A DNA stretch of 64,000 nt from Candidatus Celerinatantimonas neptuna (GTDB taxonomy: Bacteria; Pseudomonadota; Gammaproteobacteria; Enterobacterales; Celerinatantimonadaceae), in assembly GCA_911810475.1 (NCBI GenBank), contig OU461276.1, positions 100,823 to 164,822 on the forward strand, in the 5' to 3' direction. Below, one piece after another: positions 55,567-62,828 of this stretch (the stretch's first letter is position 1; each line of letters starts with the position of its first letter). The position numbers and the translations under genes were made by a program. The notes under the pieces are model-generated. The model was not told the origin of the DNA. It saw nothing but the letters and a program-made list of their open reading frames with translations, and searched no databases.

Positions 55567-57090
55567 TTATATTTTCTTCGATAAAAAACCACTCAGACTA
55601 TTAATTGTATTATTATTAAATATATCTATTAGTTTTAGATCATATCCGATTTTCTGAAGTTTCTCATAGAGATCTATTGCAGTCAGAGACTCTAGTCCTA
55701 TAGAAAAAAGATTTCTATTGAGAGCATCATTCTCTATTTCAATATTAAGATTTTTAAGAAGGAACTCTTTTATAATTGTTGCCACAAGGCAATCACTATT
55801 TACTTGTTCATCCGGAGTATTTTTAGTTTGAATCCTAAAAGGTAAATTTTGAAAATCAGGAATAACTTTGTAAAGCACATGTTTCTCTATCTCCTCTACA
55901 AGACAGAATGAATTTTCAAATAAATACTTGATAACCATATTGAAACATGTCAAGGGCAGTAGTCTAGTTGCTTTCTTCATTCTCACAGAGATTTCTATGC
56001 CATTTGTATAGTAATCCAGAATATCTACAACAACTGAATATTGTGGCACTTGATCTACAATATTAAGGAATTTCTCATCCTCAGAAAGATCTTCAGTTTT
56101 GAAATTCTGATAGTTGATCACTATATCTGTAATCGGACACAAGTCACCGCTTCTATCAGGGTCAATTATTTTTACTATTGAGTTGAAAGGTATAGCACTA
56201 TGCCGAACACTTTCAAGAAAGTCTTCTTTAAACTGGGTATACAGATCTATAGGGGACATTTTTTTATCAAAATCGACAGAGACTGGCACCGAATTAATAT
56301 AACAACCCATAGCATTTCGCAGTACTTTATTTCCCCTAAGAGCTATAGGTGAGATAAAGCTAAAAGAATAACTGTTAAGGGTAAGACCAAGAGCCAGAGC
56401 AACCTGACTAATATACCACAAAGAACGAATATCAACTGATACAGGAGGTTCTACAGATATCCAGTCCGAAATTTGTGTGTATCCCCAATCACCTCTAAAA
56501 CAAACAGGGCTGTGTCCCTTGAATCGCTCTCTAACGCTCTTCCAATAGCTTATGTTTTTATCGCTTGCCATCATCAGCTTATTAAAACTTTTATTAGCTT
56601 GCTGATACTCTATTACATTATCTTTTTTAAGCTGTTCGCCTTTAATGGCTCTGTTAGTTCTGTTAATAAACAGTTCTACCGATTTTGCATCAAAAATAGC
56701 ATGGTGTACTGAAAATAATAAAATGATGCCTTCACATGTTGTACAGATTTCTCCATAATAGGAGTATCCTTTATCATGAATTTGAATAGAACTCTCATCG
56801 ATAAATAAATTAATTATTGCTCGGGAATCGATATTTCCCAGATTCTTCTCTACTATATTGTAATTGTGGTTTTCAGATTCGATAAAAGTCAGCTTAAATC
56901 TGTTCCTATCCAGTTCTGCATTAAGAATAGAAGTAGCCTTAACCGATACCTTCAGGCCCGCAAATATCTTTTCTGATGTTATGTCAGCATTAAACTTCAT
57001 ACCAAATCGAATAATCGTCGCCTGACCACTAATCTCTTCTATAAACAGCTGGGATTTCTGTATCTCATTTAGTTCAAGAGTTTCTCTCAT
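55567..57090 (-). CDS. Condensation domain plus carrier (C-PCP)
   Basis: This 507-residue protein has an NRPS condensation domain (about 1-410) and a C-terminal carrier domain (about 430-507). The motif HHxxxDG appears as SVHHAIFDAKS (HH 129-130, Asp 134), with Ala in place of the last Gly. That Gly is structural, so activity is possible. The carrier attachment site is GLESLTAIDL with Ser 468. I set the start at ATG 57090, with AAGG seven bases upstream, rather than TTG 57114. It lacks its own adenylation domain, so its carrier must be loaded in trans by the A-PCP protein or receive the polyketide intermediate. Confidence 0.87.
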   Translation of the reverse strand: MRETLELNEIQKSQLFIEEISGQATIIRFGMKFNADITSEKIFAGLKVSVKATSILNAELDRNRFKLTFIESENHNYNIVEKNLGNIDSRAIINLFIDESSIQIHDKGYSYYGEICTTCEGIILLFSVHHAIFDAKSVELFINRTNRAIKGEQLKKDNVIEYQQANKSFNKLMMASDKNISYWKSVRERFKGHSPVCFRGDWGYTQISDWISVEPPVSVDIRSLWYISQVALALGLTLNSYSFSFISPIALRGNKVLRNAMGCYINSVPVSVDFDKKMSPIDLYTQFKEDFLESVRHSAIPFNSIVKIIDPDRSGDLCPITDIVINYQNFKTEDLSEDEKFLNIVDQVPQYSVVVDILDYYTNGIEISVRMKKATRLLPLTCFNMVIKYLFENSFCLVEEIEKHVLYKVIPDFQNLPFRIQTKNTPDEQVNSDCLVATIIKEFLLKNLNIEIENDALNRNLFSIGLESLTAIDLYEKLQKIGYDLKLIDIFNNNTINSLSGFLSKKI

Positions 57091-57098
57091 GGTTAACC

Positions 57099-57893
57099 TT
57101 ATTGTTTTATACAAAATGAGTTTGTAACACCGCTATCTATAACCAAATTCTGTCCATTTATAGAGCAGGATTCACTGGCCAAAAGCTTGATACATGAATT
57201 TACAAGCTCATATATCAGCGAATCGCTGTGTTCCTTACTCTTAAGGGCACTGTTTAATCCTTCTTCTGTCATAGAGTCCATGCTCAATCGGGAAAGAAAT
57301 GTCGACGGAGATAGCGCATTAGCAGAAATATTCATACCACGATTCTCCATAGATAAGCCTCTCATAAACCCATTAATGGCAGACTTAGCACAGCAGTATA
57401 CCGATGAGCCTAGGACTCCTCGCTCCGCGGCAATGGATGAGATAAAGATAAATCGCCCGTATCTTTCTCTGTACATCTCTTCAAGACAGTATTTTGATAA
57501 CAGAATAGGAGCCAATGTATTAATTTTCAGCATTTGATCTACTTCTTCATGTCCTGTAAAAACAAGGAGACTTGACTGAGTCGTAGCTGCATTACTAATA
57601 AAAGCAGTGGGTCGTATCTTCCGGGTAATTTCCTGATACTGACCACTCTCTTCCTCAACTTTGGAGAAATCTGCTTGGAAATATCCTAATAACAGCCCTT
57701 TGGACTCTAATCGTTCCGCTATTTTTTCCGCTTTAGCACGATTAGAATTGTAAAAGAAATACACTTGTGCTCCTAAATATGACAAGGCGTCAATAATGTG
57801 GGAGCCTAATTCACCGGTACCTCCGGTAATTAAAACTCTTTGTCTTTCCAAAATACCTTCTCTAAAAAGAGTTTCGCTAGCTTTAATATTCAT
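57099..57893 (-). CDS. SDR-family ketoreductase (FabG-like)
   Basis: This 264-residue protein is a classical short-chain dehydrogenase. The cofactor loop is TGGTGELG (23-30), the NAG-like motif SNAATT (100-105), and the catalytic triad Ser 152/153, Tyr 166 and Lys 170 lies in ISSIAAERGVLGSSVYCCAK. It looks like a 3-oxoacyl-carrier reductase. In this operon it would reduce the beta-keto group made by the KS to a hydroxyl. It starts on a TAATG overlap with the nucleotidyltransferase gene and ends eight bases before the C-PCP gene. Confidence 0.88.
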   Translation of the reverse strand: MNIKASETLFREGILERQRVLITGGTGELGSHIIDALSYLGAQVYFFYNSNRAKAEKIAERLESKGLLLGYFQADFSKVEEESGQYQEITRKIRPTAFISNAATTQSSLLVFTGHEEVDQMLKINTLAPILLSKYCLEEMYRERYGRFIFISSIAAERGVLGSSVYCCAKSAINGFMRGLSMENRGMNISANALSPSTFLSRLSMDSMTEEGLNSALKSKEHSDSLIYELVNSCIKLLASESCSINGQNLVIDSGVTNSFCIKQ

Positions 57894-58636
57894 TATGAAA
57901 AGCTCCCAAACCGCTCATGATCATCATGTAACTCATCAGAAAAAACATATGAAGCATTGTTCTTCATAGAAACGACACTACCCAGTCCTTTTTCCAGCAA
58001 TTTGGAATAAATGATAAACTGAAGGTGCTTCATTCCTTTATAGGTATAATCAATGGCTAAATCGATCTGACTAAGCTCATCCTCAGACAATAACTGTGAA
58101 AGTTCACAGCTCATAGCATGAGGTAAAGGCGGATATTTAGAGTGAGCAATAAATATCATTTTAAAAAAAAGAGTCAGGTACTTTGCATAAACTGCTTTAA
58201 AATCCAGAGATAACCCTTTCATACTCAGTCGCTCTGCTTTTTTGAAAAGAAATGTCATTTCAAACAGTAGAATATGAGTCCGTATATCCCTTTTGTCGAT
58301 CTCCATGCCCACAAGAGGTTCTTTAATTTCCAGTCCTGCCACCGAATAAAGCAACTTAGCGGAACTCAAGGTCCATTTATTCACTATATTTTCAGACTGT
58401 ATATATTTATATAGTCTTGTCAGGGACATCATCCAGATATCCATACCATCCAGTTCAAATACAGCTAAATCATTGTGTTTTTTTTTGTATCTAAAATAAT
58501 CTGAGTCTGTCACGGCAACAAGTAAGTCGACATCAGACTCTTTATGATGATCTTTTCGCGCCGATGAACCAGTTAACATGATGATCTGGGGATTCAGCGC
58601 TTCAATAACAACATCAAGGTTGATCTCGTGAGACAT
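57893..58636 (-). CDS. Nucleotidyltransferase-domain protein
   Basis: This 247-residue protein begins with a nucleotidyltransferase fold of the pol-beta superfamily. The motif TGSSARKDHHKESDVDLLV (residues 22-40) has the GS and the two metal-binding Asp (35 and 37) spaced as in antibiotic adenylyltransferases and MNT-type enzymes. The C-terminal two thirds is helical and not recognised. In a biosynthetic operon it could nucleotidylate the product or an intermediate, give self-resistance, or act as a regulator. TAATG overlaps link it to the KS gene before and the SDR gene after, so it is certainly part of the operon. Confidence 0.8.
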   Translation of the reverse strand: MSHEINLDVVIEALNPQIIMLTGSSARKDHHKESDVDLLVAVTDSDYFRYKKKHNDLAVFELDGMDIWMMSLTRLYKYIQSENIVNKWTLSSAKLLYSVAGLEIKEPLVGMEIDKRDIRTHILLFEMTFLFKKAERLSMKGLSLDFKAVYAKYLTLFFKMIFIAHSKYPPLPHAMSCELSQLLSEDELSQIDLAIDYTYKGMKHLQFIIYSKLLEKGLGSVVSMKNNASYVFSDELHDDHERFGSFS

Positions 58637-60225
58637 TATTTCCCATTCCCATATTTATTTTTGACATCAGATAGAGTCAGGCATGAAATAAGTTCGCCAT
58701 AATCAATTCTCTTACCTATTAACTTCTCTATAGACTCAGAGAGTGTCAAAAGAGTAAATGAATCAAAGTCATCCAAATGAATATCCCAGAGTGACTCTTC
58801 GGTGATATCATCTTCGAGGTAATCTTGAACAAAATTCTTTAAAACAATCTCCAATGAAATAAAAACTTCGCTTCTATCATTCTTTTGAAGATAGGATTGA
58901 TTAGGGTAGATAATGTCATCACTGTACCAGCAGTTCCGCATATCCCAGGTAATATCTGCTGTTGTTTTTAATGAGAAAAATTTGTCAACACTATTGCTTA
59001 TAATAATATGGGCATTGGTTCCCGCCATTCCCAGACCAGTAATCCCTCCCATTAAAGTCTGTCCCTCTAGTTCCACTGGCTCAGTATTACACAGCAGATC
59101 AGTTCTTGATGTGAAGTGCTCAAATGAACCGTTATGGTGATGAATCTGCGCGGGAAGATAGCCGAATTTGGTAACAAGACATGCTTTTAGGACACCGAGC
59201 AAGCCTGAAACATGCAACAAGTGCCCAAAATTAGCTTTTACAGAGTGAATATAGAGTTGGTTTATTGGACTATCTGTACTTTTTAAAAGTGTATCTAATG
59301 CTTCTATCTCGATGATATCTCCCGCCTTTGTACCTGTTCCATGACACTCGATAAAACTGAGATCTGTAAGCTTTAAATCCGCTTTATTTAGACACGTTCG
59401 GATTACATCTTTAACACCTTCAGGTGAAGGAGAAAAAAAGTTAAATTTATCGTTTCCATCAGAATTTACATAAGAAGAAACAATCGTTCCATAGGTTTTT
59501 CCCGATTCACATACACTTCGTTTAATGAGCAGCGCAACGACCCCATCGCCTTCAACAATACCATCGGCCTGATCGGTCAAAGGAAGATATTCTCCCGAGA
59601 GAGAATAAATCATTCCTTTTTTTGCCCTATACCCTAGTTCTTTAGGGAATGTAATATTCGCACCAATAACTAATACGGCATCACGGTTATTAAACTCCAA
59701 GTCCATTAAGGCATTGTTCAAAGCAACAAGAGAACTAGAACAAGCTGTATTAATATTTACAGCAGCACCGCTTAAGTTTAAATGATAAGCAATCCTTCCC
59801 GCATAGAAACCAGGATCGTTAAAAGATCTATCCAAGAAAAAGCCAGGAGATTCTATTGAACTATTTTCCAGATAAGAATAATAGGTATTGTGGTTCACAG
59901 AAGCGTAAACAGAAATATTTTTAGGCTCATCATAGTCACTAATACCCCCATCAGCCAGAGCTTCACGGGCTAGAAGTAAAAGTTGTCTTAACTGTGGATC
60001 TATTTTACAGGCGTCTTTATAAGATAGGTCAAAGAAATTATGGTCAAATAGATCCACGTTACATACTAAGTTCTTTTTGCAAATAATATCGCTATCTAGA
60101 TCTTTATATTTATCTGAAAAGTCGCTAATGGATACTTGGGACGTCTTAATCAGGTTCCAGAAAGCTTCAACCGACCGGCACTCTCCGGTATTAATTGCTG
60201 CACCAACCACATGAAAATTAGTCAT
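58636..60225 (-). CDS. Ketosynthase plus carrier (KS-ACP)
   Basis: This 529-residue protein has a polyketide-type ketosynthase (about 1-412) and a C-terminal carrier domain (about 455-529). The active-site Cys 162 lies in NINTACSSSLVAL, His 295 in FIECHGTGTKAGD and His 335 in HSVKANFGHLLHVSG, so the Cys-His-His triad is complete and it should condense and decarboxylate. The carrier site is DDFDSFTLL with Ser 489. There is no acyltransferase domain here or elsewhere in the operon, so malonyl must be loaded in trans, perhaps by housekeeping FabD. It starts at ATG 60225 with AAGG six bases upstream, four bases after the A-PCP gene. Confidence 0.92.
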   Translation of the reverse strand: MTNFHVVGAAINTGECRSVEAFWNLIKTSQVSISDFSDKYKDLDSDIICKKNLVCNVDLFDHNFFDLSYKDACKIDPQLRQLLLLAREALADGGISDYDEPKNISVYASVNHNTYYSYLENSSIESPGFFLDRSFNDPGFYAGRIAYHLNLSGAAVNINTACSSSLVALNNALMDLEFNNRDAVLVIGANITFPKELGYRAKKGMIYSLSGEYLPLTDQADGIVEGDGVVALLIKRSVCESGKTYGTIVSSYVNSDGNDKFNFFSPSPEGVKDVIRTCLNKADLKLTDLSFIECHGTGTKAGDIIEIEALDTLLKSTDSPINQLYIHSVKANFGHLLHVSGLLGVLKACLVTKFGYLPAQIHHHNGSFEHFTSRTDLLCNTEPVELEGQTLMGGITGLGMAGTNAHIIISNSVDKFFSLKTTADITWDMRNCWYSDDIIYPNQSYLQKNDRSEVFISLEIVLKNFVQDYLEDDITEESLWDIHLDDFDSFTLLTLSESIEKLIGKRIDYGELISCLTLSDVKNKYGNGK

Positions 60226-60229
60226 TTTA

Positions 60230-61993
60230 TTACCTTCTAATCTCTTGAATCCGCATGAAAAGCTGATCTAATGTTTTGCAACTAAAAAAAGTTGAAATTA
60301 ATATTTCAATTCCTAAGAAAGATTCCAGCTGCTGATGCAGCTTAACAATTTGAAGAGATGTTAAAATATCGGAAATTCTCATATCCGATTTAACCATCTC
60401 ATGCTGTAATGTGACTTGTGAAACCAAATGAAGAAGATTATTCAGATTAAATTTTTCAGAATTTTCTTCAATCTCTATAGTTGTATTTGTTTTTCGGTAT
60501 TGAAGATTTTTTCTATCAAACTTGCCTGTACCTGTAAGAACACTTTTCTCTTCAATTTGAATCAAATCAGGTACCATAAAAAGAGGAAGAGTCTTTTTCA
60601 CTTCTAATTTTATAAATTCTATTTCCAGAGTTTTACCCGGCCTTAGAACAATAAAACCAACTAACAGCTCATCTCCATCAACAACCACCTTTTTAGCAGT
60701 AGCATTTTCAATAGAAACTATCTGGAGCAAAGCATGCTCGACAATGTTCAAATCTATTCTTTTCCCATTTATTTTGACCTGATTATCGAGCCTCCCCTGA
60801 AATACAGCTATCCCATCTTTATCCACCGAGATCTTATCGCCAGTTTTATAAAGCTTTTCTGTCTCATTTGTAATCGGATTTATTCGAGTCAAAAATCTTT
60901 CTGATCCCAGCTCATCAGATGTATATCCTTTTGAAAGTTTTGGACCGCCTAAAAGAAGCTCTCCTTCCAGATAAGGAGACAGACAAACTATCTGTTCATC
61001 AACCAACAGATAGGCATCTGTATTATCAATCACTTTACCGATAGGTATCGGTAACTCAAAGTTATGCTCTCGTGGAATCGGATAATAAAAGGCAAAAGTG
61101 GTACATTCTGTTGGGCCATATCCATTCATAATGGATATATCACTACAGAAGGAATAAACAATTTCTACACTTTTAGGATTTACGACATCACCACCTACCC
61201 ATACTTCTTTCAAAGTCCTAAACAAGTTGGGATTAGCCGAAGCAATGACATTAAAAAAGGAAGATGTAAACCAGCCGTGCGTTATAGAATGCTTAACAAT
61301 CAACGATTCTAACATACTGATTGAAGGAACTCTTTCAGAAACGATAACAATTGAACAACCATTAAGAAGAGGCAAAAACAATTCAAAAGTACTGGCATCG
61401 AAGGAAAGAGGGGCCATACTCAGGAAAACAGAGTCCGTGTTAAATTCACTGTATCGAATACCATGAGTAAAGCTAAGTATATTTCTATTAGATATTTGCA
61501 CCCCCTTAGGCTTTCCTGTAGAACCTGAGGTAAAATTTATATATGCAATATCTTCCAGCATATCATCTTCTGCACTGAGCCATTTTAGTTCCTGTTCACA
61601 ATGATCTGTACATAATTGGTCTAGATGAAAAACTTTCATTGACAAAAACTTACAACAGTCTCTATCGGTGATAATCACATTAGAAGCTATTGAGCTGGTA
61701 TAATCACTATGATTTCCAGAAATAAAAGACTCTTCCAGAGGGACATAGGCTGAACGGGAAGCAACAAGGCCCAAAATGCAAGCAACTCTCTTCCAACTAG
61801 GTTTTAGATCTATAAATACAGGCCTATTTTTACAATCAATTACTTTAATAAAATTGTTATGTATTTTCAGCGCTTCTTGATATAGTTCAAAATATGTTAT
61901 TTTTGAATTGGAATCTATAATTGCAACGCCTTCTGGATTCTTATAAACAATCTTTTCAAAAATATCAAAAACACCTTTTATACAGTTCTCCAT
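60230..61993 (-). CDS. NRPS adenylation plus carrier (A-PCP), Val-type
   Basis: This 587-residue protein activates an amino acid as adenylate and loads it on its own carrier. Core motifs: A3 NFTSGSTGKPKG (153-164), A4 SFDASTFE with Asp 199, A5 NGYGPTE (290-296), A7 YKTGD (382-386), A8 around GRLDNQVKINGKRID and A10 Lys 491 in GTGKFDRK. By eye alignment to GrsA the ten pocket residues are D199 A200 F203 W241 W265 G267 G291 T299 F300 K491. That is the valine code DAFWIGGTFK with one change. The carrier has SDILTSLQIV with Ser 546. I chose ATG 61993 over TTG 62005. Confidence 0.92.
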   Translation of the reverse strand: MENCIKGVFDIFEKIVYKNPEGVAIIDSNSKITYFELYQEALKIHNNFIKVIDCKNRPVFIDLKPSWKRVACILGLVASRSAYVPLEESFISGNHSDYTSSIASNVIITDRDCCKFLSMKVFHLDQLCTDHCEQELKWLSAEDDMLEDIAYINFTSGSTGKPKGVQISNRNILSFTHGIRYSEFNTDSVFLSMAPLSFDASTFELFLPLLNGCSIVIVSERVPSISMLESLIVKHSITHGWFTSSFFNVIASANPNLFRTLKEVWVGGDVVNPKSVEIVYSFCSDISIMNGYGPTECTTFAFYYPIPREHNFELPIPIGKVIDNTDAYLLVDEQIVCLSPYLEGELLLGGPKLSKGYTSDELGSERFLTRINPITNETEKLYKTGDKISVDKDGIAVFQGRLDNQVKINGKRIDLNIVEHALLQIVSIENATAKKVVVDGDELLVGFIVLRPGKTLEIEFIKLEVKKTLPLFMVPDLIQIEEKSVLTGTGKFDRKNLQYRKTNTTIEIEENSEKFNLNNLLHLVSQVTLQHEMVKSDMRISDILTSLQIVKLHQQLESFLGIEILISTFFSCKTLDQLFMRIQEIRR

Positions 61994-62005
61994 ATAAACC
62001 CCCAA

Positions 62006-62408
62006 TTACCTTTCCACAAATGATGACTCGTCTAATTTCGTATCCACTATTATCATTTAAAATATGGAAAATAGAATGCCAGAACTATACCTTCACTCCC
62101 TTAGGAGAATAGATAATGCAATGCAGCATATATTTCATCCAATAATTCAGGTCATATTGGCGTCAGAATTCTTTTAATATTTTATTTTAGACAGAATAAT
62201 TAACGATAATATTCCTATATCCAATTAAGTAGATCTACCATTCTGAATATTTATTCAGATAAATTATTAGTAGTCAAATAAAATTTTTATCTTTGTAAAA
62301 TAAAAGGCGGCATAGTAATAAATCACATGAATGTTGAATAATCACTACCATGCCGATGATTAAAGTTTTAATAACTATCTAACCTAATGTTATTAGACGT
62401 CTTTTCTT
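62006..62408. promoter_or_regulatory. Upstream region of biosynthetic operon
   Basis: About 400 very AT-rich bases between the repeat-peptide frame and the operon's first gene, both on the minus strand. The operon promoter should lie here. I cannot single out -35 and -10 elements with confidence in such AT-rich sequence and see no terminator hairpin that would separate the two transcription units. Confidence 0.4.
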
Positions 62409-62795
62409 CTAGTTTAATACAGGACGGTCTGAGAAACTTGGACGGTCTGAGAAACTTGGACGGTCTGAGAAACTTGGACGGTCTGAGAAGCTTGGACGGT
62501 CTGAGAAGCTTGGACGGTCTGAGAAGCTTGGACGGTCTGAGAAACTTGGACGGTCTGAGAAGCTTGGACGGTCTGAGAAACTTGGACGGTCTGAGAAACT
62601 TGGACGGTCTGAGAAGCTTGGACGGTCTGAGAAACTTGGACGGTCTGAGAAGCTTGGACGGTCTGAGAAGCTTGGACGGTCTGAGAAGCTTGGACGGTCT
62701 GAGAAGCTTGGACGGTCTGAGAAGCTTGGACGGTCTGAGAAACTTGGACGGTCTGACAAGCTTGGACGGTCATTTATTTGAGTTTGTAGATTCAT
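62409..62795 (-). CDS. Repetitive DRPSFS peptide, 20 hexapeptide units
   Basis: I do not recognise this 128-residue protein. After MNLQTQIN come 20 hexapeptides: one DRPSLS, eighteen DRPSFS and a last DRPVLN before the stop. The ATG at 62795 has AAAAGGA eight bases upstream. The common sequence variation among the repeats (AGT or AGC) is silent in this frame, whereas it would change residues in the other open frames. The protein is charged, proline-rich, hydrophilic and without membrane segments. It could be a multi-core peptide precursor, a disordered linker-like protein or a decoy frame. It is on the same strand as the biosynthetic operon and about 415 bases upstream of it. Confidence 0.5.
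   Translation of the reverse strand: MNLQTQINDRPSLSDRPSFSDRPSFSDRPSFSDRPSFSDRPSFSDRPSFSDRPSFSDRPSFSDRPSFSDRPSFSDRPSFSDRPSFSDRPSFSDRPSFSDRPSFSDRPSFSDRPSFSDRPSFSDRPVLN
62422..62771. repeat. Array of about 19 direct 18-bp repeats
   Basis: The unit GGACGGTCTGAGAARCTT (R = A or G) is repeated head to tail without spacers. Along the plus strand the R base reads A A A G G G A G A A G A G G G G G A, then a last variant unit with GACAAGCTT. Apart from R and that last unit the copies are identical, which implies recent expansion or homogenisation. The 18-base period keeps all frames open, and three of them are long. Confidence 0.97.
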
Positions 62796-62828
62796 TATAT
62801 GATTCCTTTTAATCAAAGTAATAAACAT

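Larger units (their letters stand above)
51453..61993 (-). other. Hybrid NRPS/PKS biosynthetic operon
   Basis: Nine minus-strand genes form one tightly packed unit, with gaps of 10 bases or fewer or overlaps of 1 to 4 bases throughout. Order of transcription: A-PCP, KS-ACP, nucleotidyltransferase, SDR, C-PCP, ABC ATPase, two ABC-2 permeases, condensation-type protein. The region is clearly more AT-rich than the core genes and is bordered by IS wrecks on the left and an 18-bp repeat array on the right. It lacks AT, thioesterase, PPTase and regulator genes. Assembly on discrete, single-function proteins is unusual and hints at a small hybrid peptide-polyketide. Confidence 0.85.

Noticed and set aside
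62422..62771. CRISPR array
   Set aside because: The 18-base units are head to tail with no spacers and no cas genes nearby.
62414..62773. Second minus-strand repeat frame (QTVQVS/QTVQAS)
   Set aside because: The start has no ribosome-binding site and the polymorphism alternates Val/Ala. It is best explained as a by-product of an 18-base period.
62387..62812. Plus-strand 141-residue leucine-rich DGLRNL/DGLRSL repeat protein
   Set aside because: No good ribosome-binding site precedes the ATG, and the repeat polymorphism changes Asn/Ser in this frame while it is silent in the opposite-strand frame.
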